Shown in pieces: positions 15,904 through 23,585 of a stretch of DNA of 64,000 bases. Every line of letters starts with the position of its first letter. Position 1 is the first letter of the stretch. Source of the stretch: Hyphomicrobiales bacterium. GTDB lineage: Bacteria > Pseudomonadota > Alphaproteobacteria > Rhizobiales > Beijerinckiaceae. The DNA lies in NCBI GenBank assembly GCA_019075905.1, contig JAGXAM010000005.1, positions 62,001 through 126,000 of the forward strand. Reading direction: 5' to 3'. The notes under the pieces are model-generated. The model had not been told where the DNA came from and made no database searches. It was given only the letters and a program-made list of their open reading frames with translations. The position numbers were made by a program, and so were the translations under genes.

Positions 15904-16893
15904 ATGGATCAGCCACTCAACCCTGAAATATCCGCCGTTATCCCGCTCATGGACGAAGCGGGCAATGTCGCGCCGCTTCTTGCTGCCCTGAAACCGGTGC
16001 TGGCGGGATGCAGCGCCAGCTATGAGATCATCTTCATCGATGACGGCTCGCAGGATGGCACGCTGGCAGCCCTGCGACGCGCCCATGACGAGGACAGCCG
16101 CATCAAGGTCATCGCCCTCAGCCGCAATTTTGGCAAGGAAATCGCCATTGCCGCGGGGCTCGATGCCGTCTCCGGCCGGGCGGCGATCATTCTTGATGCA
16201 GATTTGCAGCACCCGCCAGCGGCCATTCCGGCGATGGTGGCGCTGTGGCGGCAAGGCTATGAGAATGTCTATGCCACACGCGCCTCACGTGATGAGGAAT
16301 CGCATCTCAAGCAGTTTTTGACCAAGCGATTCTATCACATCTTCGAGCTGCTCGGTGAAACGCCGCTGCCGCATGGCGCAGGTGATTTCCGACTGCTGGA
16401 TCATAAAGCGGTGCAGGCGCTGCGGGCCATGGGCGAGCGCGCGCGCTTCAACAAGGGATTATATTCCTGGATCGGCTTTCGCAGCATCGGCGTGCCGGTG
16501 GCCTTCGAGCGGCGCCATGAGGGGCGCAGCAAATTCAGCTACCGCAAGCTGACGCGCTTTGCCTTTGACGGGCTGATGTCCTTCTCCACCCTGCCGCTGA
16601 AAGTTTGGACCTATGTCGGCACGCTGATTTCCACGGCCTCGGTGGCGACTGCGCTGTATTTTCTGGCGCGCACCATGATTTTCGGTGTCGATGTGCCGGG
16701 CTTTGCGACGCTGATCGTCTCGCTGCTGTTTCTGGCCGGCGTGCAACTGATGTCGCTCGGCATCATGGGCGAATATGTCGGCAGGATCTTTGCCGAAGTG
16801 AAAGGGCGCCCGCTCTATCTGGTGAGCGAGCGGCTTGGCCTTGCGGTCGAGCCGGATCGCGGGCCGCTGCCCCCCAGGGCGACGGAAAGCTAG
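15904..16893 (+). CDS. Family 2 glycosyltransferase (ArnC/GtrB/DPM1-like)
   Basis: The 329-aa protein begins with a GT-A domain: SAVIPLMDEAGNV, the nucleotide-sugar motif FIDDGSQDGT (44-53) and LDADLQHPP (about 97-105). It ends with two membrane helices (about 236-258 and 268-295) before GEYVGRIFAEVKGRPLYLV. This order is that of transferases that charge undecaprenyl phosphate with a sugar on the cytoplasmic face of the membrane. The sugar is not known. murJ starts 3 nt after its stop, so the two genes are surely cotranscribed, and the deacetylase is divergent. Confidence 0.9.
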   Translation: MDQPLNPEISAVIPLMDEAGNVAPLLAALKPVLAGCSASYEIIFIDDGSQDGTLAALRRAHDEDSRIKVIALSRNFGKEIAIAAGLDAVSGRAAIILDADLQHPPAAIPAMVALWRQGYENVYATRASRDEESHLKQFLTKRFYHIFELLGETPLPHGAGDFRLLDHKAVQALRAMGERARFNKGLYSWIGFRSIGVPVAFERRHEGRSKFSYRKLTRFAFDGLMSFSTLPLKVWTYVGTLISTASVATALYFLARTMIFGVDVPGFATLIVSLLFLAGVQLMSLGIMGEYVGRIFAEVKGRPLYLVSERLGLAVEPDRGPLPPRATES

Positions 16894-16896
16894 ACG

Positions 16897-18459
16897 ATGT
16901 TCCGGCAATTCGCCTCTGTCGGTGGCCTTACCCTGCTCTCGCGGCTTTCGGGTTTCGCGCGCGATATCATCATGGCCTATGTGCTGGGTGCGGGGCGGCT
17001 GGCCGATGCCTTTCTGGTGGCTTTCCGCATTCCCAACCATTTCCGGGCGATTTTTGCCGAAGGCGCTTTCAACGCCGCCTATATTCCAACCTATGCCCGC
17101 ATCCAGGTGGAGGAGGGGCCTGCCTCGGCGCAGAAATTCTACGCGCAATTGTTCAGCATGCTGATCGCCTCGCAATTGCTGTTGCTGGCGCTGGCCTGGT
17201 TGTTCATGCCACAGGTGATCGATCTGCTCGCCCCCGGCTATCGCGCGGAACCGGCGAAATTCGCGCTGGCGCTGCGCCTGACCCGCATCACCTTTCCCTA
17301 TCTGGCATGTATCGTGCTGGTGACGCTGCATTCGGCGACCCTCAATGCCAACCGCCACTTTGCCGCGGCTGCCTTCGCGCCGATCCTGCTCAATATCTGC
17401 ATCGGCGCCTGTCTGGTGCTGGCTTTCCTGTTTCCCAATGCCGCCTATGCGGCGAGTTTCGGCGTGCTGCTGGCCGGCTTCGTGCAAATGGCTTTCATCA
17501 TGCTGGCCTTGCGCCGCGCCGGCATTGGCGAGGCATTGGCCTGGCCGCGCTGGGATGCCGATATGGCGCGGTTTTTCGGCATACTCGGGCCGGCGGTGAT
17601 AGGCTCGGCCGGTGTGCAGATTGCGATTTTTGCCGATACCATCATTGCCTCGACCCTGCCCGATGGTGCGCAGGCCTCGATAAATTATGCCGACCGGCTC
17701 TATTTGCTGCCCGTGGGGGTCATTGGTGTGGCGGCAGGCACGGTGCTGTTGCCGGAAATGAGCCGCCGTCTCGCCAACAAGGATGCCAAAGGGGCCTTTG
17801 GTGCCCAGAACATGACGCTGGCGGTGACGCTGGCGCTGACGGCGCCGTTTTTTGTGGCCTTCCTGATGATGCCCGATCTGGTGCTCAAGGCTGCCTTCAT
17901 GCGCGGGCGCTTCAATGCCGGCGATGCCGCCGCCTCGGCAAGGGTGCTGTTCGCCTATGCCCTGGGGTTGCTGGCGCTGGTGTCGATCCGCCCGGTCGTG
18001 GCCGGGTTTCAGGCCGAGGGCGATCTCAAGACGCCGATGTATATTTCGCTCGTGGCGGTAGCGGTCAATGTGGCGCTGAAGCTGGTGCTGGTGGCGCATC
18101 TGGGCGCGGCCGGCCTGGCTGGCGCTACAGCGGTGGGGGCTTGGATCAATGTCTCGCTGCTGGCGATCTTTGCCTACCGGCGGCGGCTGTTCTGCCCCGA
18201 TCCGACCTTGCTGATCATGCTGGCGGCAACGCTGAACAGCGCCATGTGGCTGACGGTCTGGATCTATGGCGCCAGCGATCCGCTGGCATCCTATATGGCG
18301 CCGCTGCATGCCTGGGCAGCACCGGCGCAGGTGGTGGTGCTGGCGCTGGGCGGCGCGGTGATTTATGGCAGCTTCATGCTGGGGCAGTTGCGGCTGTTCA
18401 ACATCGAGGTGCCTTTGCTGGCGCGCCTCAAGCGAAAAAAGGCCGCGCCGGGGGCCTGA
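16897..18459 (+). CDS. murJ: Lipid II flippase MurJ
   Basis: MurJ moves lipid II across the inner membrane during peptidoglycan synthesis. The 520-aa protein is hydrophobic throughout, consistent with 14 membrane helices, and has typical segments: LLSRLSGFARDIIMAYVLGA, FRIPNHFRAIFAEGAFNAAY, and YADRLYLLPVGVIGVAAGTV followed by LLPEMSR. The length is normal. It follows the glycosyltransferase gene by 3 nt and is convergent with the mocA-like gene. Confidence 0.95.
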   Translation: MFRQFASVGGLTLLSRLSGFARDIIMAYVLGAGRLADAFLVAFRIPNHFRAIFAEGAFNAAYIPTYARIQVEEGPASAQKFYAQLFSMLIASQLLLLALAWLFMPQVIDLLAPGYRAEPAKFALALRLTRITFPYLACIVLVTLHSATLNANRHFAAAAFAPILLNICIGACLVLAFLFPNAAYAASFGVLLAGFVQMAFIMLALRRAGIGEALAWPRWDADMARFFGILGPAVIGSAGVQIAIFADTIIASTLPDGAQASINYADRLYLLPVGVIGVAAGTVLLPEMSRRLANKDAKGAFGAQNMTLAVTLALTAPFFVAFLMMPDLVLKAAFMRGRFNAGDAAASARVLFAYALGLLALVSIRPVVAGFQAEGDLKTPMYISLVAVAVNVALKLVLVAHLGAAGLAGATAVGAWINVSLLAIFAYRRRLFCPDPTLLIMLAATLNSAMWLTVWIYGASDPLASYMAPLHAWAAPAQVVVLALGGAVIYGSFMLGQLRLFNIEVPLLARLKRKKAAPGA

Positions 18460-18517
18460 CCAGCCGGGGTTTTAACCGGGCCAGCGGTCCGCGTCATAGC
18501 GCTGGCCTGCCCTGAAC

Positions 18518-19120
18518 TCACGAGGCTGTGCCCGGCAGGCCAGAAGGCTCGTCAATATCATTGAGGATTGCGGCATCGTCGAGGGCCAGCTCGATGACAT
18601 CGGCGCGCCCGGCAAGCAGGCGGCGTGCACCCTGATCACCCTGAAGGGCCATGACCCCGGCAAAGGCGCGGGCAGCGAGCAGCACCGGGTTGCCATGGCG
18701 GCCCTGAAACACGGGAATAACGGCCAGGGCCGCAGGGTTGGCAGCAAAGGCGCCGGTGAGGGCACGGAGCACGCTGGTGCCAACCTCCGGCATGTCCCCG
18801 AGCATGATGATGGCGGCGCCAATATCCTTGTCGAGGGCGGCGATGCCGGCCTTGAGCGATGAGGCCATGCCGCTGGCAAAGGCGTCATTATGGACGAAGC
18901 GCAGCGGCAGGCCGGCCAATATGCCGCGCACGGCGGCTTCGGCATGGCCGGTCACCACCAGCACCGGCAGGCCAGAGGCGACGGCGCTGCGGGCTGCATG
19001 GGCCAGCATGGGTTGCCCCTGAAAGCGCGCGAGCAGCTTGTCACCGCCACCGGCGGCGCGAAAGCGTTGTCCCTGCCCGGCGGCGAGCAGGATGACCGCG
19101 ATCTTATTCACCGGAGCCAC
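18518..19120 (-). CDS. MocA-like molybdopterin nucleotidyltransferase
   Basis: The 200-aa protein has the nucleotidyltransferase signature LLAAGQGQRF (11-20), then GGGDKLLARFQGQPMLAH and IIMLGDMPEV. It matches the MobA-like NTP transferase family, of which MocA makes molybdopterin cytosine dinucleotide for xanthine-dehydrogenase-type enzymes. Its GTG start overlaps the previous gene by 17 nt in another frame; a second GTG at 19111 would overlap by 8 nt. It is the last gene of the molybdoenzyme maturation cassette running down from 22387. Cytidylyl rather than guanylyl transfer is inferred from the context. Confidence 0.85.
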   Translation of the reverse strand: MAPVNKIAVILLAAGQGQRFRAAGGGDKLLARFQGQPMLAHAARSAVASGLPVLVVTGHAEAAVRGILAGLPLRFVHNDAFASGMASSLKAGIAALDKDIGAAIIMLGDMPEVGTSVLRALTGAFAANPAALAVIPVFQGRHGNPVLLAARAFAGVMALQGDQGARRLLAGRADVIELALDDAAILNDIDEPSGLPGTAS

Positions 19121-20114
19121 CGCCGCCGCGCGGCTGCGGCCGGGAAATGATCTCCATCATCAGGCCGCCCGCACCCATGGCGCGGATGCTGGCGGCGCTG
19201 ACCTCGACCCCGGCGAGAAGGCGCTGCAGCACGAAATCAAAGCCGTTTTCGCGCGGGCTGCGCGCACAGCCGGGTGCGCCGATGACGGGGGTGCCAGCGC
19301 TGGTGCGCCCGAGCAGCAGGAGGTTGCCGGGATCGACCGGCATGCCCAGTTGCGTGACCGAACCACCAGCCGCGACAAGGGCCGAGGGAATGACATCGAG
19401 ACGATCGGAGATGGCCGAAGCCCCGAAAATGATCAGCAGGTCGGCACTGTGTTCGAGATCGAGGATGGCACGTGTCAGGGCCTCGGTCTCATGCGCGACC
19501 TGCGCCTGCGCGACCACGCTGGAGCCGAGCGGCGTCAGACGATCTTCGGTGACCCGCAGGGTTTTTTCGATGGTGGCGGGCTTGAGGCTCGGCAGCACGG
19601 TTGAAATCACCGCGACACGGTGCGCCCTGAAGGGGGCAATGCGCAAGCCGCTGCCACAGCGCGTCAGGGCGCTCTCCAGTGCTGGCGCCTCCAGCGCGAA
19701 GGGGATGATCTTGACGGTTCCTACCATTTCGCCTTCGACCACCGCCTTGAGCGCGCCCAGCGTCGCCACTGTGATGCGCTCATCAGGGGCGTTGATGGCG
19801 TCGATGGTTGCGCTCTCGAAGATCAAAAGCCCGGCCGTATCGGCAAAAAGATTGGCGCGGCCGGTGAAGGGCGCTTCAACCTTGACATGCGCGCCCGCCA
19901 GTGCCAGCGCCAGCCGGCTTGCTGCCTCGTCCTCGCCGATGTCGCCGGGCTCAAGGCGGGCGATCATGACGCTGGTGATGCCAGCGTCGAGCAACTGGCG
20001 GTGTTCGCGTGCGCCGACCAGCGTGCCTTTCTTCAGCATCAGCCCGTCGCGGCGCACGGCATGGGCAATGATGCCGCCCAGACTTTCTGCAACCGGAACA
20101 GGTCCAAATTTCAA
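19104..20114 (-). CDS. Molybdopterin-binding protein (MoeA/CinA-type domain)
   Basis: The 336-aa protein begins FGPVPVAESLGGIIAHAVR, typical of molybdopterin-binding domains that handle the cofactor, and has LKKGTLVGAREHRQLLDAGI. The second half contains the MoCF-like core: IIFGASAISDRLDVIPSALV and GTPVIGAPGCARSPRENGFD. In several Rhizobiales this domain is fused to a nucleotidyltransferase; here it is a separate gene overlapping the next by 17 nt. The start is a TTG (20114), overlapping the preceding xdhC stop as TTGA. A role in cofactor insertion or modification for a molybdenum hydroxylase is inferred. Confidence 0.8.
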   Translation of the reverse strand: MKFGPVPVAESLGGIIAHAVRRDGLMLKKGTLVGAREHRQLLDAGITSVMIARLEPGDIGEDEAASRLALALAGAHVKVEAPFTGRANLFADTAGLLIFESATIDAINAPDERITVATLGALKAVVEGEMVGTVKIIPFALEAPALESALTRCGSGLRIAPFRAHRVAVISTVLPSLKPATIEKTLRVTEDRLTPLGSSVVAQAQVAHETEALTRAILDLEHSADLLIIFGASAISDRLDVIPSALVAAGGSVTQLGMPVDPGNLLLLGRTSAGTPVIGAPGCARSPRENGFDFVLQRLLAGVEVSAASIRAMGAGGLMMEIISRPQPRGGGGSGE

Positions 20115-20812
20115 GATGCAGCCTCGGCGCGCAGCGGCTTCTTGCGCAAGGCAAGGATGATCTCGCCAAGGATAGCCGCAGCGATCTCCGGCGGGCTGAC
20201 GGCGCCGATATCGAGGCCGATGGGCGCATGAATCCGCGCCAGCGCAGCCTCGTCAAAGCCCTGCGCCGTCATGCGGGCGCGCCGCGCCGCGTGGGTTTTG
20301 CGCGACCCGAGCGCGCCAATGTAGAAACAATCGGCCCTGAGGGCGGCGATCAGGGCGGGGTCATCGATTTTCGGATCATGGGTCAGCAGGGCGACGCCGG
20401 TATGGGCGTCGAGCTTCTGGCGCGCCAGGGCCTCATCGGGCCATTCGGCCAGCACCTGCACATGCGGAAAGCGCTCAGGCGAAGCAAAGGCGGTGCGCGG
20501 ATCGATGACCGTGACATCGAGCCCGGCGATGGCAGCCATCGGCGCCAGCGCTTGTGAAATATGCACGGCGCCGATCAACACCAGCCGCACCGGCGGGTTA
20601 TGCACCGTGACAAAGCGCATCTGCCCGTCGACTTCCAGCGGGCCGCTCTTGCCGGAGCGGAAGAAGGCTTCCAGCGCTTCGGCCTGCGGATGAAGCGCGA
20701 CATCGGCGGCCTTGACCAATTGCTGGGCGCCGCTGGCGGTGTCGGTCATGACGAGGGCGGCACGACGTGCCTGGCGCTCGGCATTGAGGGCTCTGAGATT
20801 CTGCAGGTCCAT
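20111..20812 (-). CDS. XdhC/CoxF-type protein, Rossmann domain part
   Basis: The 233-aa protein corresponds to the C-terminal Rossmann domain of XdhC: RLVLIGAVHISQALAPMAA, VTVIDPRTAFASPERFP, and GALGSRKTHAARRARMTAQG followed by IHAPIGLDIGAVSPPEIA. XdhC binds the molybdenum cofactor, protects it during sulfuration and hands it to xanthine-dehydrogenase-type enzymes. The N-terminal XdhC domain is encoded by the preceding gene, with a 1-nt TGATG overlap. The GAVHISQ segment has Val where many relatives show Gly-Gly. Membership in the cox/xdh maturation set is supported by all neighbours. Confidence 0.88.
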   Translation of the reverse strand: MDLQNLRALNAERQARRAALVMTDTASGAQQLVKAADVALHPQAEALEAFFRSGKSGPLEVDGQMRFVTVHNPPVRLVLIGAVHISQALAPMAAIAGLDVTVIDPRTAFASPERFPHVQVLAEWPDEALARQKLDAHTGVALLTHDPKIDDPALIAALRADCFYIGALGSRKTHAARRARMTAQGFDEAALARIHAPIGLDIGAVSPPEIAAAILGEIILALRKKPLRAEAAS

Positions 20813-21132
20813 CAGGCAACCTTCTCTACAAATATGCGGATGCGCCCGCCGCAGGACAGGCCGACCCGCCAGGCGGTTTCATCGGCCACGCCAAATTCTA
20901 GGGTGCGTGGCTTGCCATCGGCGATGACATCCATCGCCTGGGTGACGACTTCGCCCTCGACGCAGCCGCCGGAGACCGATCCGGCAAAATGGCCGGTTTC
21001 GTCGATGGCCAACTGGCTGCCGACCGGGCGCGGGGCCGAACCCCAGGTTTCGACCACGGTGGCGAGGGCGACGCCGCGCCCGGCTGCGCGCCAGACCTCG
21101 GCCGATTGCAGGACATCATCTTCCATTTTCAT
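20812..21132 (-). CDS. XdhC family protein, N-terminal domain only
   Basis: The 106-aa protein consists of the N-terminal XdhC domain (PF02625 type): ALATVVETWGSAPRPVGSQL, GHFAGSVSGGCVEGEVV and a final GLSCGGRIRIFVEK. The GGCVEG and GLSCGG cysteines are the conserved ones, proposed in the family to bind the cofactor. XdhC is often one protein; here the two domains are separate coupled genes, as in coxI/coxF-like arrangements. The gene starts 25 nt after the coxE-like gene. Confidence 0.88.
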   Translation of the reverse strand: MKMEDDVLQSAEVWRAAGRGVALATVVETWGSAPRPVGSQLAIDETGHFAGSVSGGCVEGEVVTQAMDVIADGKPRTLEFGVADETAWRVGLSCGGRIRIFVEKVA

Positions 21133-21157
21133 GCCTCCGGTTCATCAAACCCGCGCC

Positions 21158-22387
21158 TCATGCCGCCTGTGCCAGCCATGGCCTCGGGTCGAAATCCTGC
21201 CGCGCCGGCGATGACAGGGCCGCGCAAAGCTCGGCCATGCTTGCCAGATTATGGATCGGGCGGAATTCGTCAACATGGGGCATGATCGCCCGCACGCCAG
21301 CCGCCTTGGCGCTGAAACCATCGAAGCGCAACAGCGGGTTGACCCAGATGATGCGGCGGCACGAGCGGTGCAGGCGTTGCATTTCATGGCTGAGTTCCTG
21401 CGTGCCTTCGCGCTCAAGCCCGTCGGTAAACAAGATCAGGGTGGCGCCGCCGCCAAGAACCCGGCGTGACCAGTCGCGGTTGAAATGGTGCAAGGAAGCG
21501 CCGATGCGCGTGCCGCCGGACCAGTCCTGCACCCCGGCGGCGCAGGCCGAAAGCGCGTCGTCAATGTCGCGATGGCGCAGGCTGCGGCTGACATTGGTCA
21601 GTCTGGTGCCGAACAGGAAGGTATGCACCTTGCGCCGCTCGCTGGTGAGCACATGCAGGAAATGCAGGAACAACCGGGTATAATCGCTCATCGAGCCGGA
21701 AATGTCGCATAGCGCCACCAGAGGTGGCACTTTTTCGGCGGGCGCGCGAAAAGCCAGATCAATCATCGCGCCGCCGCCCTTCATCGAACGGCGAAAGGTG
21801 CGGCGCGGGTCGATGCGGTGGCCGCGGGCGTCCGGGGTCAAGCGCCGCGTCAGGATCGCATCATCGCGCAAGTGCAGCCGGGCAATCGCCGCCTCGGCGC
21901 GGGCGATTTCCTCGGCGCTCATCTGCGCGAAATCTTTGTGCTGCAGCACTTCTTCGGCCGACATGGTGAAACGGGCATCAAGATCGAGCGAGGGGGCGTG
22001 ATTTTCCTGACGCGGCGGCTGCTTGATCAGCGCATCTGCGACACGGGTGGCGCCGCCATCGGCCTTCTGTTTCTTGGTGTTTTTGGGCTCTGCGACCGGC
22101 GAGAGCATGGCGATGAGCTTTTCCATAAAGCCGCGCCGCCGCCAGAATATATCGAAGGCCTGATTGAAGATGATGCTGTGCTCGTGCTTTTTCACCAGCA
22201 CGGCATGCAAGGTGGCGCGGAAATCCTCGCGCTCGCCAAATCCGCAAGCTTCGATGGCAGCCAGGGCATCGAGGGTCGAGGCCGGCCCCACCGGCAGCCC
22301 GGCTTCGTGCAGCGCGCGGGCGAAATACACCAGATTATCAGCCAGTGTTCCTGTAGATGAGGCGCTGGAAGGCGAGGCGGAAGACAT
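21158..22387 (-). CDS. CoxE-like VWA domain protein
   Basis: CoxE works with the AAA+ ATPase CoxD in the assembly of the metal centre of aerobic CO dehydrogenase and related molybdenum hydroxylases. The 409-aa protein has the family N-terminus (LADNLVYFARALHEAGLPVG), a charged middle part, and a VWA domain whose metal site DISGSMS is intact, followed by VHTFLFGTRLTNVSR and LILFTDGLERE. ATG 22387 gives a normal N-terminus; upstream in-frame sequence is low-complexity. It is the first gene of the cassette that continues with split xdhC. No CoxD ATPase or CoxMSL-type enzyme lies nearby. Confidence 0.88.
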   Translation of the reverse strand: MSSASPSSASSTGTLADNLVYFARALHEAGLPVGPASTLDALAAIEACGFGEREDFRATLHAVLVKKHEHSIIFNQAFDIFWRRRGFMEKLIAMLSPVAEPKNTKKQKADGGATRVADALIKQPPRQENHAPSLDLDARFTMSAEEVLQHKDFAQMSAEEIARAEAAIARLHLRDDAILTRRLTPDARGHRIDPRRTFRRSMKGGGAMIDLAFRAPAEKVPPLVALCDISGSMSDYTRLFLHFLHVLTSERRKVHTFLFGTRLTNVSRSLRHRDIDDALSACAAGVQDWSGGTRIGASLHHFNRDWSRRVLGGGATLILFTDGLEREGTQELSHEMQRLHRSCRRIIWVNPLLRFDGFSAKAAGVRAIMPHVDEFRPIHNLASMAELCAALSSPARQDFDPRPWLAQAA

Positions 22388-22686
22388 GTGGCCTGCGGGG
22401 CAAGAGGGCAATGAACTATAGCGGGATTGGCGGGACTGCACCAGTGCCGATGTCATCGCCATCTTATGCGCTTGCCGCACCTGACGGGCTGCCGGCGGGT
22501 GATGCTGATGCCTCGGCAGGTGGTGAAACCTTGTAGTCGCGCTGCTGCAGCACTGTATTGCCATCGTTCATTAACCATTTTGCGGTTGGATACAGGCCGG
22601 ACTTATCCATCTTGCGACGCTAATAACAAGTCTCATGCGATAATTACCATTGAATATCTGTTCGAGTTCAGGTCGGAGCTGCATTT
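22388..22686. other. Divergent intergenic region, coxE-like gene / outer-membrane protein gene
   Basis: The 299 nt hold no credible gene. TTAACCAT at 22571-22578 equals the half-site reported for CtrA, but the second TTAA is missing. The A/T-rich stretch around 22615-22660 is the likely promoter zone of the outer-membrane gene. Confidence 0.4.
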
Positions 22687-23568
22687 ATGAGGAAACAAAT
22701 TTCCAGACTTGCGGGGATTGCTGCGGCATTTTGCCTGGCGGCCCATGCTGCAAATGCCGCCGACCTGCTCGACGTCAATCCGCAGGGCGGGACGGTTTTT
22801 GGCAGCAGCGCCATTCGCCATGCCAATAACCAGATTGAGCTGCGCGCCACCGACACGGATTTCAATTATCTTGAGACAGGCGATCCGGTGTTCAATCTGC
22901 CCGGGCCGCTCGATGAGGAGCGCGGCTGGGTGCCGGGATTGTCGCTGAACTTCTCGGAAATGCAGGATGTCGGCGTCAGAAATCTCTATATTGATGCCGA
23001 GCTCAGCTGGTCGCGCGGCCACACCAAATATATTGGCGCGCCGATTGGCACCACCGGCGCCTTCGGCTCGATCATCAGCCGCAGCGGTGCCCAGGTGCTC
23101 GACAGCAATTTTCGCTTTGGCGAGGGCTTTGATGTAGGGTCCAACGGGATGCTGACGCCGTATTTCGGCATTGGCAGCCATTCGTGGAACCGCGGTGTCA
23201 ATGCCGGCGAACTCTACAGCCATTATTATGTCGGCGCCGGCCTGATGGCGCAGGTCTCGCCCTTCAATGCCACCGTGCTCTCGGCCTATGGCCTCATCGG
23301 CACGACGCTGGCCTCGCATATCAAGGTTGCCGGCGACCAGACCTTTCCGGGCTTTTCGTCGTCGCTGCGCAATTCGGTCTTGTACAAATTCGGGGCCTCG
23401 GCCGATTATGCCCTGACCCAGCAATTGCATCTGATGGCAGGCGTTGATGCCACGGCCTTCACCTATGGCGCCTCAACGCCGGTGCAGCTTGTCGGGGCCC
23501 TCGCCAATGAGCCCAACAGCCGCACATTCACCACCACGGTCAATCTCGGCCTTGGCTACGGTTTCTGA
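22687..23568 (+). CDS. Predicted outer-membrane beta-barrel protein
   Basis: The 293-aa protein has a clear signal peptide (MRKQISRLAGIAAAFCLAAH, cleavage after ANA near residue 24) and alternating hydrophobic-polar strands throughout, ending in the Phe expected for recognition by the BAM complex (VNLGLGYGF). YIDAELSWSRGHTKYIG and MLTPYFGIGSHSWNRG look like strand-turn-strand units. The size fits a barrel of about 8 to 12 strands. I do not recognise the family or a substrate. GGAG precedes the ATG. It stands alone, divergent from the molybdenum cassette. Confidence 0.72.
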   Translation: MRKQISRLAGIAAAFCLAAHAANAADLLDVNPQGGTVFGSSAIRHANNQIELRATDTDFNYLETGDPVFNLPGPLDEERGWVPGLSLNFSEMQDVGVRNLYIDAELSWSRGHTKYIGAPIGTTGAFGSIISRSGAQVLDSNFRFGEGFDVGSNGMLTPYFGIGSHSWNRGVNAGELYSHYYVGAGLMAQVSPFNATVLSAYGLIGTTLASHIKVAGDQTFPGFSSSLRNSVLYKFGASADYALTQQLHLMAGVDATAFTYGASTPVQLVGALANEPNSRTFTTTVNLGLGYGF

Positions 23569-23585
23569 GCCGGACGGGGCCATAT

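Noticed and set aside
16605-18515. A 636-aa open frame overlapping the glycosyltransferase and murJ
   Set aside because: It is a shadow of two well-supported genes in another frame; its sequence is rich in Gly, Arg and Cys without motifs.
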